This document shows positions 15,245 to 23,578 of a stretch of DNA of 64,000 bases, one piece after another; position 1 is the stretch's first letter; every line of letters begins with the position of its first letter. The stretch spans positions 248,001 to 312,000 of the forward strand of contig NZ_CP026109.1 in the NCBI RefSeq assembly GCF_002902965.1. The letters run 5' to 3'. The translations under genes were made by a program, and so were the position numbers. The notes beneath the pieces were generated by a model. That model ran no database searches. It saw only the letters and a list, made by a program, of their open reading frames with translations, and was not told the DNA's origin. The DNA comes from Paraburkholderia hospita. Its GTDB lineage: Bacteria; Pseudomonadota; Gammaproteobacteria; Burkholderiales; Burkholderiaceae.

Positions 15245-16951
15245 TCATTTTCGCGCGGCGAACGCCTCTGCAAACTGGCGTGCCCGTTTGACCTCATCGC
15301 TGTGGAGGTAGATCGAGGTGGTGGAGACGGACGCATGACGAAGATTGTCGCGCACCGCGGTGAGTTCCGCGCCGCTGCCCAGCGCGTGCGTGGCGTGGGT
15401 GTGCCGCATCCAGTGCGGACTGGCGCGCCGCAGCTTGTCCGCAAGCGGCGCGTGGTCGGCCTCAATCGCTTTCGCCGCCAGCAGGAAAAACCGTCGTATC
15501 ACGACCCACAGGCGCGCACTGCTGATGGCCGAGTCGCTGTCCGTTTCCAGGGCGCCGATGATGGGGGTTGCCGGATGCCAGCGCACGGGCACGACGGGTA
15601 ATTCGCGTTCAGCCAGATAGCGCGCCAGTCCATCCCACGCGAGCGGCGGCAGCGCGACGCGCGCGGATTTCTTGCCTTTGCCGGTAACCCGTAACCAGTG
15701 CTCGCCGCGCGCGTCCGTTTCCGCCTGGCCCAGGGTCGCGCCAACCAGTTCACTGGACCGGAGCCCCGTTGCATAGCCGAAATCGAGCAGGAAACGCAGC
15801 CGCTGCGCCGCGGGTGCACTCCAGCCGTAGGACCATTCGAGCCCGTCGGCCATCGTGCGCACCAGTGCCCACTCGCCGTCCGTAAAGGCGCGCGAGGCGT
15901 CGAGCGCGGTCGGACTGCTGCCGCGCACCTTGACGCCCGCGAACGGATTGGCCAGCACGTAGCGCTGCTCCACGAGCCAGCGGAACAGCGCGCCGAGGAT
16001 CGACAGCGCGTGGGCCACCGAGCGCGTGGAGAGACTCCCATTGAAGGGTCGCCAGTCGGGTGAGGTGCGGGCCCGCCCCGGACCGACCCAGCGCGCGCGG
16101 GGCGAGGGCTGCCGCAGGAAGGCGCGGTAGGCGATGGCGTCCTCGGTGGTGAGCGAGGACAGCGCGCGGCCGTGCTCAACAATGGCCCACAGGATCAGGC
16201 GTTCGGCCTCCTTGCGGTAGGTACGCTGGGTCGCGGGGGATTCGTGCAGCGCGAGCCAGGTCTGCACCGCCTGATAGTCGTTGGTTGCATCGAGCGTGCA
16301 GGTTGCACGCGGCGCGCGGAAGGTACCGGCTGTCCCGTCGACCTCGTGCGGCAGGCGGATCGCTTCCCACGGCACGATGTCGTTGCGCTGGCGGGTGACC
16401 ACCAGCGCGCGTGCTTTCTCCGTGAGGGCAGGCCATGCGGCGAAGAACGCTTCAATGGCGCGTGCGCTGGCCACGCCGAGTCCGGGCACCGCCTTCCACC
16501 ACTGGCGCCGGCGCGGAATGCGCACGGTCAGATCCGCGAGCGTCGTGATGCCGTGTGCGTTTAACACCCGTACCGCGCGCGGTGCGAACCAGTGTGCGAT
16601 GTCGTCCGCGATCCGGGGTGCCGGCGGGCGCGCCGTGCGCAGCGCGTCGATGGCGTGACCCACGGCTTTCGCATGCTGTTCGCGCGCGGCAGATGGATGG
16701 TCCAGCAGTCCAGCGAGATCGCCGCGATGCGCGGCGCGCGCGAGCGCGACGAGCCTGCGACGGATCTGGCCGAGCACGCCGCGCGCCGACTTGCCGCCAC
16801 CCAGACATGCGGGCAGATAGCGCGCGACGGCCTGCCGCACGGGCAGGCCCGCGTACCACGCGCGCAGCACGGCGAGTTCATCCGCATCGGGAAAGCCGGG
16901 AGGAGGTTCGCTGGCGGGCGGGGCGGGAATCGGGTCAGGCCATTTTTGCAT
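15245..16951 (-). CDS. Large tyrosine recombinase (phage-type integrase)
   Basis: 568 residues. An N-terminal ~200-residue extension contains a helix-hairpin-helix-like stretch (VPGLGVASARAIEAF). A SAM-like core-binding domain follows (YQAVQTWLALHES, TQRTYRKEAERL), then the catalytic domain with Arg in ATGLRSSEL, a lysine in the VTGKGKKSARV beta-hairpin, HWMRHTHATHALG, and the nucleophile Tyr in TSIYLHS. The set of active-site residues is complete. The N-terminal extension is longer than in most integrases and is typical of a plasmid-borne group. A perfect palindrome lies 29 bases upstream of the start. Confidence 0.88.
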   Translation of the reverse strand: MQKWPDPIPAPPASEPPPGFPDADELAVLRAWYAGLPVRQAVARYLPACLGGGKSARGVLGQIRRRLVALARAAHRGDLAGLLDHPSAAREQHAKAVGHAIDALRTARPPAPRIADDIAHWFAPRAVRVLNAHGITTLADLTVRIPRRRQWWKAVPGLGVASARAIEAFFAAWPALTEKARALVVTRQRNDIVPWEAIRLPHEVDGTAGTFRAPRATCTLDATNDYQAVQTWLALHESPATQRTYRKEAERLILWAIVEHGRALSSLTTEDAIAYRAFLRQPSPRARWVGPGRARTSPDWRPFNGSLSTRSVAHALSILGALFRWLVEQRYVLANPFAGVKVRGSSPTALDASRAFTDGEWALVRTMADGLEWSYGWSAPAAQRLRFLLDFGYATGLRSSELVGATLGQAETDARGEHWLRVTGKGKKSARVALPPLAWDGLARYLAERELPVVPVRWHPATPIIGALETDSDSAISSARLWVVIRRFFLLAAKAIEADHAPLADKLRRASPHWMRHTHATHALGSGAELTAVRDNLRHASVSTTSIYLHSDEVKRARQFAEAFAARK

Positions 16952-16979
16952 GCCTCAAGTTTAGCGCACAAACAGCGCC

Positions 16980-17005
16980 ATTATGATAAGAAAACTTATC
17001 ATAAT
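16980..17005. repeat. Perfect 11-bp inverted repeat upstream of the recombinase
   Basis: ATTATGATAAG and CTTATCATAAT flank four A residues. It is AT-rich in a GC-rich region and sits just before the recombinase gene, so it may be an operator or a recombinase core site. Confidence 0.6.
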
Positions 17006-17489
17006 AGCACGGTTCGGCTGCACGTTCTTCTGAAAAATCCGGGTCCGGTCGGGTTCATGGTTCACGTGAGAAGCGCAGGCGCACCGGCGGCAGGCAGCGC
17101 TATCGAGGGCGGGGTGCCGTTGTGAGTGCGCTGATACCCGGTACTTACCTTCGCTGGCTGTTGCAGTAACTTCCCCTCGCGAAGACCCTCGATGACTACG
17201 ACGCGCTGCGATCCTGGAAGATGCCTGCCAATCTCCACTGATCATCGTCGCTTCTACAACTCATGCGCCTTCGGAACTAACTCTGAGAAGCGTCGGGCCT
17301 AGCGCAAGTATCGTCATACGTCTAACACGGCAAATGCGCGCTCGCCGCGCAGTCTGCTGATGGCAACCGGCCTTATTTAATGGTCAGAAGAACAGTCGTG
17401 AAACTGAATGACATATCTCTCTGCTTTGGTCATTTGCTGCTGTCTCGTACTATCTCGTTCGAGGTTGAGCCAATGTACGAGGCACTTTT
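17006..17489. other. Intergenic region
   Basis: No gene seen between the divergent recombinase and the membrane-protein gene. Promoters for both should lie here. Confidence 0.5.
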
Positions 17490-18113
17490 ATGAACGTGAA
17501 GCTCCCGTCTGTCGTCGTCTCCTATGTGCGCCAGCTGCGCATTTCACTTTGCATCGGTGCACTGGTTTACTTCGCCTACGGAACGGGTACGTCCATGTGG
17601 GAAAGCCCCTGGTTGTCTGGAACAGCGATGTTCATGGCGCTTTCCGCGCCACTCTTCTCGTTTCTCTGCAATTTTGCCGACGCCGCGATGGTCCGCGTAA
17701 CGCGCCTCGTCACGATGGGAAAGCTCGGCCGGTTTCTCGTACAGCTGACATTCAACCTGATTTTCATGTCAGCGGTTGTGCACGGCGGCCTGGTCAGCCC
17801 AGTCGACATCGCCCACATTGGTGGGGTGCCCGGTGCCGCACTGCTTGCCACACTCGTCTCGCAAGGTACGCAGTATGTGGCTGTTCTGATCGCCAGTTGC
17901 GGCTTCGGCACCCGCGACGGCAACGTAACTCTGGGTTATCTCGTGAGTGTCTCGGTCATCGCGTTGTCGATGCTTGGACATCCTCATCTCCAGCACGGGT
18001 TTGAAATATCGAGCATGGCATTCGGCGGCTTCATCCTTGCGCTTGGCCTGATCAAGGACGCGCGATGGCTGGCAGGGCTGGCAATGAGGCGATTGCAATC
18101 CAGTCATGCGTAA
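17490..18113 (+). CDS. Multi-pass membrane protein, unknown
   Basis: 207 residues with about six hydrophobic helices (ISLCIGALVYFAYG, GTAMFMALSAPLFSFLC, LTFNLIFMSAVVHGG, AALLATLVSQGTQYVAVLIA, YLVSVSVIALSMLG, AFGGFILALGLI). Charged loops are short and the C-terminal tail is basic. No family is recognised. The GNAT-like gene follows 50 bases later in the same direction, so the two may work together. Confidence 0.6.
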   Translation: MNVKLPSVVVSYVRQLRISLCIGALVYFAYGTGTSMWESPWLSGTAMFMALSAPLFSFLCNFADAAMVRVTRLVTMGKLGRFLVQLTFNLIFMSAVVHGGLVSPVDIAHIGGVPGAALLATLVSQGTQYVAVLIASCGFGTRDGNVTLGYLVSVSVIALSMLGHPHLQHGFEISSMAFGGFILALGLIKDARWLAGLAMRRLQSSHA

Positions 18114-18163
18114 GTTGTTTTAAGGCTCCACGTACGTGCCCGGCATTGATGAGAGTGACTTAG

Positions 18164-18922
18164 ATGAGCAGAGAGATCCAGATGATCAACACTATTGCTT
18201 CGAAAGACCTGCGCAGAATCATTGGCCAAAGCGTCGACCCCACTGTCACCGGACCGGTATTGGTTAGAAGTGACATCCCCGAGGGACCCGTAGCATTGAC
18301 GCCGACGCGTCACTACTATTGCGATGGGCGTCTTTTGGCGTACGAGATCACCGACGCTGAAGCGTTCTTGACGTTGCTTCGGCAAGCCAAGGCCGAACAT
18401 GGTGATCACGGCGCCACTGTGCTACTTCCTGCCGTTGAACTCTTCCGGAACAGGCGGCTATTCGTGTCACACGATGGCATGGCGGTATTCGCCCTCGGCA
18501 ACACGGAAGACACGCGCGGCTATCTCTCCAGTGTATGCAAATCGCCGAATTACCCAGGATCCATGACACAACTGCTTCAGCTGGCGATCCAGGAGGGCGC
18601 CAACCACCTGTACTGCTTCGATACATGCCTGACGGCTTACTATCGCAGACTGGGTTTCAGGCCGGTATGTCGCGTTTCGTTCGAGATGTTCGGCGAACCA
18701 TGTGACTGGAATCGCGAAACGTTCCGCGCATACGGACCCGCCGGGAAAGCGGGTTGCCCGGACGTGAACTACTTCTGCTATGAGCCCTGCCAGCCGCTGT
18801 CATGCGCGGCCGATCCAGTCGACGTGGCTCTCGTCAGCACCGACATCCCGTACGCTTCGTCGCTGCAGCAGGCCAAAGACATCCTGAAAGGAGAAGTGGA
18901 CAGAGTATCGGCGTTGCACTAA
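18164..18922 (+). CDS. Putative GNAT-fold acyltransferase
   Basis: 252 residues. The centre resembles a GNAT fold: YYCDGRLLAYEI and GMAVFALGN strands, a glycine/serine loop and helix at SVCKSPNYPGSMTQLLQLAI, then LYCFDTCLTAYYRRLGFRPV, the typical last helix in which a Tyr ends a stalled strand. The C-terminal third is cysteine-rich (NYFCYEPCQPLSCA), which is odd for the family. It could be an acetyl- or acyl-homoserine-type enzyme, but no substrate can be named. An alternative ATG lies at 18182. The upstream membrane protein is its likely partner. Confidence 0.5.
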   Translation: MSREIQMINTIASKDLRRIIGQSVDPTVTGPVLVRSDIPEGPVALTPTRHYYCDGRLLAYEITDAEAFLTLLRQAKAEHGDHGATVLLPAVELFRNRRLFVSHDGMAVFALGNTEDTRGYLSSVCKSPNYPGSMTQLLQLAIQEGANHLYCFDTCLTAYYRRLGFRPVCRVSFEMFGEPCDWNRETFRAYGPAGKAGCPDVNYFCYEPCQPLSCAADPVDVALVSTDIPYASSLQQAKDILKGEVDRVSALH

Positions 18923-18948
18923 CGCTGCGCGAGGGCCCTCAGCTTTGC

Positions 18949-19151
18949 TCACTGCGCCGACGCCGCGCTAGTGATCGCGTTCACGGCCGCAGCCGCCGCG
19001 GACGCCACCGACTCGACGGGATTCTCGCGCTCGTATTCGCGCAGTTCGGTGACCGCGTTGTAGAGAATCGTAGCGATCACCCGCAACACGAAACGACGAT
19101 CTACGCTGCGACACCAAGCGTCGGGTTCGTTTTCTTGGCCGGATCATTCAT
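18949..19151 (-). pseudogene. Possible frameshifted small gene
   Basis: From an ATG at 19151 the reverse strand reads MNDPAKKTNPTLGVAA and stops. A frame shifted by one then reads a coherent helical tail, VIATILYNAVTELREYEREN to ITSAASAQ, ending at 18949. Joined, it would be a helical protein of roughly 67 residues. No homologue is recognised; it may instead be two unrelated frames. Confidence 0.3.
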
Positions 19152-19247
19152 GAGTCGGGCTCTTCTTTCATGGTGATCGTCGTGGTATCACTATTGAGTG
19201 TATTGGTCCACAGATGCTTCCTGATAGTTCAAATCGGAGCGGACGCC

Positions 19248-19571
19248 GTGAGTTTTTCTCGTCGAATCCTGATTGCCGTGACGGTCTGCGCGGTTGCCGC
19301 CGGATGCCTGTCGCAGCCGATCGGCCCGGCGGTTGCCGTGAAGCCAGGGCGAGACAAGCCGTTCACGGTCTTTCTGCAGGAGGATGCGCAGTGCAAGCAG
19401 TATGCGAGGGAGCAGTTGGCGGGCGGCGCGGACACGCGCGCTGCGAGCGACGCCCAGGTGCCGCGGGCACAACTGAACGTGCAGCAAAGATACGATCTTG
19501 CGTACCTGGAATGCATGCGGGCGAAGGGAAACGAGATGTCGGAGCGTGCGGGCGCGAACCACACAGCATGA
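19248..19571 (+). CDS. Small lipoprotein
   Basis: About 107 residues from a GTG at 19248 with CGGAG upstream. The signal sequence ends in a lipobox (CAVAAGC), so the mature protein should be lipid-anchored. The rest is polar, with QEDAQCKQYAREQL and QRYDLAYLECMRAKGNEM. That tail pattern is common in glycine-zipper outer-membrane proteins, but no glycine zipper is present here. Length suggests an intact small protein. Function unknown. Confidence 0.65.
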   Translation: MSFSRRILIAVTVCAVAAGCLSQPIGPAVAVKPGRDKPFTVFLQEDAQCKQYAREQLAGGADTRAASDAQVPRAQLNVQQRYDLAYLECMRAKGNEMSERAGANHTA

Positions 19572-19684
19572 TCAAGCGACCTTTCGCAAGGCGCCATGCT
19601 AGCTGCTCGCCGATGTCCGCTCCATGCGCTTTGCGCCGCGGGAACCGGCGCACTGCCGGATCGCGCTCGAGGCCAATCGCGAGA

Positions 19685-19861
19685 TCATACTCGCCGAGCG
19701 CTTCCGTCCAACATCGCGAAGTGTGCCAACACCAGCTTCGCCTCTTCGAGCACTGCGAAGGCGTTCTGGTAGTCGTCGCTCACGAGTGCGTTGAGCACTG
19801 CAGCCCGCATGGCCCGCGCCCGCGGAGGCTCACGGCGGATAGGTGCGGGGCTTCGAGTCAT
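19685..19861 (-). CDS. Small hypothetical protein
   Basis: 58 residues from the ATG at 19861. A basic start is followed by a helical stretch (MRAAVLNALVSDDYQNAFAVLEEAKLVLAH is split here as AVLNALVSDDYQNA and AVLEEAKLVL). No family recognised; low-complexity start and no clear ribosome site. Confidence 0.35.
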   Translation of the reverse strand: MTRSPAPIRREPPRARAMRAAVLNALVSDDYQNAFAVLEEAKLVLAHFAMLDGSARRV

Positions 19862-19969
19862 TACGGGGGCCACCGAAGTAGCGGCCCTAGCTCAACAGAA
19901 TTCCGAAGAAGCGTACATGCCTACGCCCTTTCATCCGCCCTATAAATGGCAGGAACAAGGAGACATCAC

Positions 19970-20343
19970 ATGGACCCCAAAACCATCCTTTCTCATTACG
20001 ACGAGGGTTCGCTTTGGCCCGCCAGGATCAGAAGGAGGCCTACCACGCAGCACTCCTCGTGCGTGCCCTCCGAGAAGCTCGCGGCGAACATGTTGTGGGC
20101 TATAAAGTAGGTTTCACCAATCGCACAATCTTGGAGCGATACCAGGTATTCGCCCCAATCTGGGGGCCAACGTGGGATACGACCGTCATGCACTATGATG
20201 GCCGAGGCAAGGTTTGCCTGCAGCGCACCTCGCTACCGCGACTCGAGCCAGAGGTCGTATTCGGTCTGTCACGGACGCCGCCGGTGGATGCGTCCTACGA
20301 TGAGCTATTCGATTGCCTAGATTGGATCACACCGGGCTTTGAA
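19970..20343 (+). pseudogene. 2-keto-4-pentenoate hydratase-like gene, broken at both ends
   Basis: The ATG at 19970 has AAGGAG upstream and opens a correct N-terminus (MDPKTILSHYDEGS). Near 20015-20020 the frame is lost; the next frame continues with DQKEAYHAALLVRALREARG and GYKVGFTNRTI, ERYQVFAPIWGP and EPEVVFGL, the body of MhpD/HpcG-type hydratases in the fumarylacetoacetate hydrolase superfamily. The protein ends at ITPGFE, exactly where an IS6-type inverted repeat begins (20344). About half of the normal ~260 residues is missing. Such enzymes act in meta-cleavage of aromatics. Not functional. Confidence 0.8.
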
Positions 20344-20731
20344 GGCTCTGGTGCAAATAGGTGAGTTGGCCGAGATGTTTCCTATAGATATGGATACCTT
20401 ATTGATCGAACAGGACGGCATTCCAGACTGTGGGCGCAGTGGTATCCCTGAGGCCGAACTTCGCGAGGTTGAACCGCCCCTTGCGAATGCGATGCATCAA
20501 CTCGATGCCTGAAATCGTGGTCGCAGCACTGCTGAACCGTTTGAAGCCGACCATCGCGTTCGTTCTGGACTTGATGTTTCGATGGTCCTGCTCAATCAGA
20601 TTGTTCAGGTACTTTGAGGAGCGGACCTTCGCTTCTTCAGGCAGCACGCCGTCGGCCTTCATCTCACGCACCGCCCGATGCGAGGCAGCATACCCATCGA
20701 GCGTGATCGTCTTCGGCGGCTGGCCCTGATT
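20344..20731 (-). mobile_element. Truncated IS6-family element
   Basis: The end GGCTCTGGTGCAAA at 20344 is a typical IS6-type terminal repeat. The minus strand then encodes the last ~110 residues of a transposase (TITLDGYAASHRAVREM, SSKYLNNLIEQDHRNIKSRT, MVGFKRFSSA), ending at 20399. The 5' half and the other repeat are gone. It belongs to a different subgroup from the intact IS6 element at 10594. Confidence 0.8.
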
Positions 20732-20993
20732 TTTGATTCAACTGGTTGCGGGTTTTCTGAGGCGGCTAAATTTGTCTGCGAGCCGCATCAGGACTGGATC
20801 TGGCGATCTGCGCCGCCAGATCGGTTAAAGTCCGGATTTGTGGATGTTACGGATGGCTGGAAGTCAATGCGGGCAAACGATTCCAACGAAATTGAGTGTT
20901 GAGCAGTTCGAGCAATTTGTCGACATAGTCGCACGTTCGAACGGCAGGCGAGCAATCCAGGACACTCGTCGAGGAAACGTACGGAGAGTGCAA
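20732..20993. other. Scar region next to the IS6 remnant
   Basis: No recognisable gene. A plus-strand frame ending near 20902 reads FDSTGCGFSEAAKF and VDVTDGWKSMRANDSNE but matches nothing known. Confidence 0.4.
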
Positions 20994-21428
20994 TCAGCGT
21001 GATATCTCAAACAAAACCCCGCAGGCGACGCGATCCAGCAACTGTGCGTGGCGTTCGCCAGTCCACCAACGGGCGAACGGTCCGGCGCGATGATGTCCAA
21101 TGACAATCAGATCAACCCTTAGATTCCCGGCAATCGTGGCAATCCTGTCGATGGGATCCCCGACGCAATATTGTCCTTGCACCGTGAGTCCGCAATTCGA
21201 CAGTCGGTTGGTACCTTCCTCGAGAATCGATCTTGCCGCGTCCTCGTCCATCTCGAACGCCATCGATGACAGCACGTCGTATCCGCTCGTCCACCACGAG
21301 CTATCAACCACCGCTAACAGATGCGTCTCTGCTTGCAGTTCGCGTGCAAGTGCTGCACCGCAACGGAGTGCTTGACGTCCTTCCGGTGTCCCGTCATAGC
21401 AAAGCAGTATGCGGTCGAATGGCGTCAT
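20994..21428 (-). CDS. Universal stress protein, UspA family
   Basis: 144 residues from the ATG at 21428, preceded by GGAGG. The fold is clear: FDRILLCYDGTPEGRQALRCGAALA, ETHLLAVVDSS, and DLIVIGHHRAG. In ATP-binding members the last loop reads G-x2-G-x9-G-S/T; here GHHRAGPFARWWTGERHAQ departs from it, so it may not bind ATP. Universal stress proteins help survival during starvation and hypoxia. The small membrane-protein gene lies 43 bases upstream in the same direction. Confidence 0.85.
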   Translation of the reverse strand: MTPFDRILLCYDGTPEGRQALRCGAALARELQAETHLLAVVDSSWWTSGYDVLSSMAFEMDEDAARSILEEGTNRLSNCGLTVQGQYCVGDPIDRIATIAGNLRVDLIVIGHHRAGPFARWWTGERHAQLLDRVACGVLFEISR

Positions 21429-21471
21429 CCTTCGCCTCCACGAGGTACGGCTGTCCACCTGTCCATCGCGC

Positions 21472-21658
21472 TCAAGTAAAAAGCGGGACGGCCTCGATGA
21501 CAGCGACACCGAGCAGGGCGCCGAGCACCGCGCCTATCAGTTTGGGATGACACCGTTCCAGATGCACGGCGCTCAGAAGCCCCCCCAATCAGAACTACAC
21601 CTAGCAGTGCAAAAACTACAACGAGATATCCGACCTCGAAGTCACTGTCAATAACCAT
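21472..21658 (-). pseudogene. Two-helix small membrane protein with homopolymer frameshift
   Basis: From the ATG at 21658 the frame gives VGYLVVVFALLGVVLIGG, a transmembrane helix, and then hits a run of seven G residues (seven C at 21580-21586 on the plus strand). With six, the reading continues as LLSAVHLERCHPKLIG and AVLGALLGVAVIEAVPLFT, a second helix, and stops at 21472. The full product would be about 61 residues. The slip is either a real phase change or a sequencing error. Confidence 0.6.
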
Positions 21659-21751
21659 GATGTCCTCCCTCGGCGCAAACGCTTGACGAGCGATCATTGG
21701 ACTTCTACAGTAACAATATATATCATACCGTGATATATATACACGTGATAG

Positions 21752-22068
21752 CTATCCGGAAATTTTCACCCGATTGCCGTGCAGCTTGTTCCCGCCGCAA
21801 TGGCTGGCGGCGAACGGGAACGGCACGACGCCACCGAACAGATCACACAGCACTCCAAGCTTGCGTGCTTGCGCAAGCGTCAGTGTGTCGTCGGGGACCA
21901 GGTAACGATGCGCGGGATATGCAACCCTCGCATTGAACTCGCCCGCAAGCCACGTCCCCTTGAGTTCGGCGATCTGCCTGGCGAGCTCCCGGAGCGTGTC
22001 GATCTCGTGACCGGTTTGAGCCGCCTTGTGTCCTCCAGGATATACGAGCGTCAACGCGCCGATGGAAG
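21752..22068 (-). pseudogene. DUF3182-like gene fragment
   Basis: About 100 residues on the minus strand (LTLVYPGGHKAAQTGHE, TLRELARQIAELKG, YPAHRYLVPDDTLTLAQA, DLFGGVVPFPF). From memory these match the N-terminal third of DUF3182 proteins, which are ATP-grasp-like. The 5' end is lost where an IS3 remnant begins near 22070, and the 3' part ends in unrelated sequence after 21790. Confidence 0.45.
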
Positions 22069-22069
22069 G

Positions 22070-22255
22070 CTTCCCGGCTCGCTCAAGAACGACCTCGTGC
22101 ATCACGAGCGTTTCGCCACGCGTCAGCAAGCCCGCGACGCGATCACCGAATATATTTAGATCTTTCACTACCGGCAGCGCAAACAGGCTCGCCTCGACTA
22201 CCTGTCTCCTGCCGCCTTCACGCAGAAGTTCTTCAAAAATCGGCTCGCTGCTTAA
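22070..22255 (+). mobile_element. IS3-family transposase C-terminal remnant
   Basis: The plus strand reads SLKNDLVHHERFATRQQA, AITEYI, a stop codon, then RQRKQARLDYLSPAAFTQKF and ends in LAA. It parallels the last ~60 residues of the intact IS3 OrfB at 51561-52436 but is a distinct copy with an in-frame stop. Confidence 0.8.
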
Positions 22256-22376
22256 CCCGTTGGCTTCCACTATTGACGACCGACCTCGCTCGCCCCCTCT
22301 TGCATACGATGTCCACGGGCGACGGTGAGCAGAAGAAGGATCCTGGCTTCAGATGAACCACGCATTACCCTCCATC

Positions 22377-22688
22377 TCACCGGACAGTGGATGAGCTGGC
22401 CGGTAAGGTATGAAGCGAGGTCGCTACGACCCAGGACTGGGTGTTTAGCCGCCAAGCTACTTCGCGCAGATCGGAAGTTGAAACAGCCTCAAACATCAGC
22501 GTCATTTCGTCGACGTTGTGCTTCCTGCTGCAGTGAATCCTGGTCCGTCTGGCCTTCGCGGCATGGGGCCCCAGCGCCTGCCAGACAGGCAGAATTCTCA
22601 ACTGGCCGGCGGCAGCTCGCACGGTCAGGCTCGCGGTGACGCCTGCTCGTTCATGTTGAGAGGTCATCGGTTTGCTCGTTGTTGCCAT
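22377..22688 (-). CDS. Possible hemin-uptake protein HemP/HmuP relative, decayed
   Basis: 103 residues. SLTVRAAAGQLRILPVWQAL and the following TRIH recall the N-terminal half of Burkholderia HemP/HmuP proteins, but the expected RLxxTxxGKLILTK tail is missing and the C-terminal third looks non-coding. It starts 41 bases from a Fur-box-like site, which fits an iron-regulated gene. The assignment is from memory and weak. Confidence 0.25.
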   Translation of the reverse strand: MATTSKPMTSQHERAGVTASLTVRAAAGQLRILPVWQALGPHAAKARRTRIHCSRKHNVDEMTLMFEAVSTSDLREVAWRLNTQSWVVATSLHTLPASSSTVR

Positions 22689-22728
22689 GAATTTTTCGTG
22701 GAAGTATAGCTCGCGAATTTGACATTTT

Positions 22729-22747
22729 GATAATGAGAATCATATTA
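22729..22747. promoter_or_regulatory. Fur-box-like site
   Basis: GATAATGAGAATCATATTA matches the 19-base Fur consensus at 15 positions. It lies in an AT-rich gap upstream of the leftward frame 22377-22688. Confidence 0.6.
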
Positions 22748-23130
22748 AGAGAAAAGTATTAGTATTTAGATCAGGCAAATTCGGTTTAAATCGGATGTAC
22801 TTGCAAAGCTATTTTTACAGTGGCTATTTAGTCTGCTCACATCGCCTGAGCACCCCGCGGTACCGACTGAGAATACGTTTCAAACATATGCGCGTCGGGG
22901 CTCGATACGTCGGACAAAGCGCCTCTATCAACATACAAGCTTCATATATTATTTTCATCCAGCCTCGCCCTCCGTTCGGACTTAACATTTGGGTCCGGCT
23001 TTGAAAAACCGAATTCGCAATGCCGGCTATAAGAACTGGAATAAATGCGGAATATCGACAGCGAGAATGGTGCGTCACCGGTCATTGATGCGTCAGCACG
23101 ACTGATAATCCAGATAACGGAGAGACATGC
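22748..23130. other. AT-rich intergenic stretch
   Basis: About 380 bases, markedly AT-richer than the rest, with no coding frame of note. It holds promoter-like sequence but nothing specific can be assigned. Confidence 0.45.
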
Positions 23131-23328
23131 ATGCTAAGCCCTCACGAATTCGCCACGCTAATGCTGGTCAAGGCAGCACCTGACCAGATCGACCTGAACC
23201 GCGAAGAACTGGACACCCTGCTGGAACAGCAACTGGTCGCGCTGGAACGACTCGCGTCCGGAGATCAGCGCCCCCGCCTCACCCGCGACGGCGATTCAGT
23301 GCTTCGGGCCGTTGCCCGAAAACGCTAG
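23131..23328 (+). CDS. Small hypothetical protein
   Basis: 65 residues beginning MLSPHEFATLMLVK, with CGGAGAGA upstream at suitable spacing. A leucine-rich acidic helix (LNREELDTLLEQQLVALERLA) precedes a basic tail. No family is recognised. The ribosome site, compact helix and codon use make it likely real. It stands 250 bases ahead of the first phasin. Confidence 0.65.
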   Translation: MLSPHEFATLMLVKAAPDQIDLNREELDTLLEQQLVALERLASGDQRPRLTRDGDSVLRAVARKR

Positions 23329-23578
23329 GTAGCAGCCGTCGGCGAGTCCGATCCCGCGCACTGGCGCAACACCGTGACGTCGCGTCTACAGCTGCGCACA
23401 CTCGGTGGCGTTCGACATCGGATATATCGGTCGCCCGATTCAACGTTGACCTGCGGACTATCTGCGTGTGCCCCGAGCCACGCACTTCACCGGCTTCACG
23501 CGATCCCGCCGTTTCCCGTTGTGACCCGTCCAGGGCGGCACAACGTTCGCGCGGATCGTCCTTACAGGAGTTTTCATC

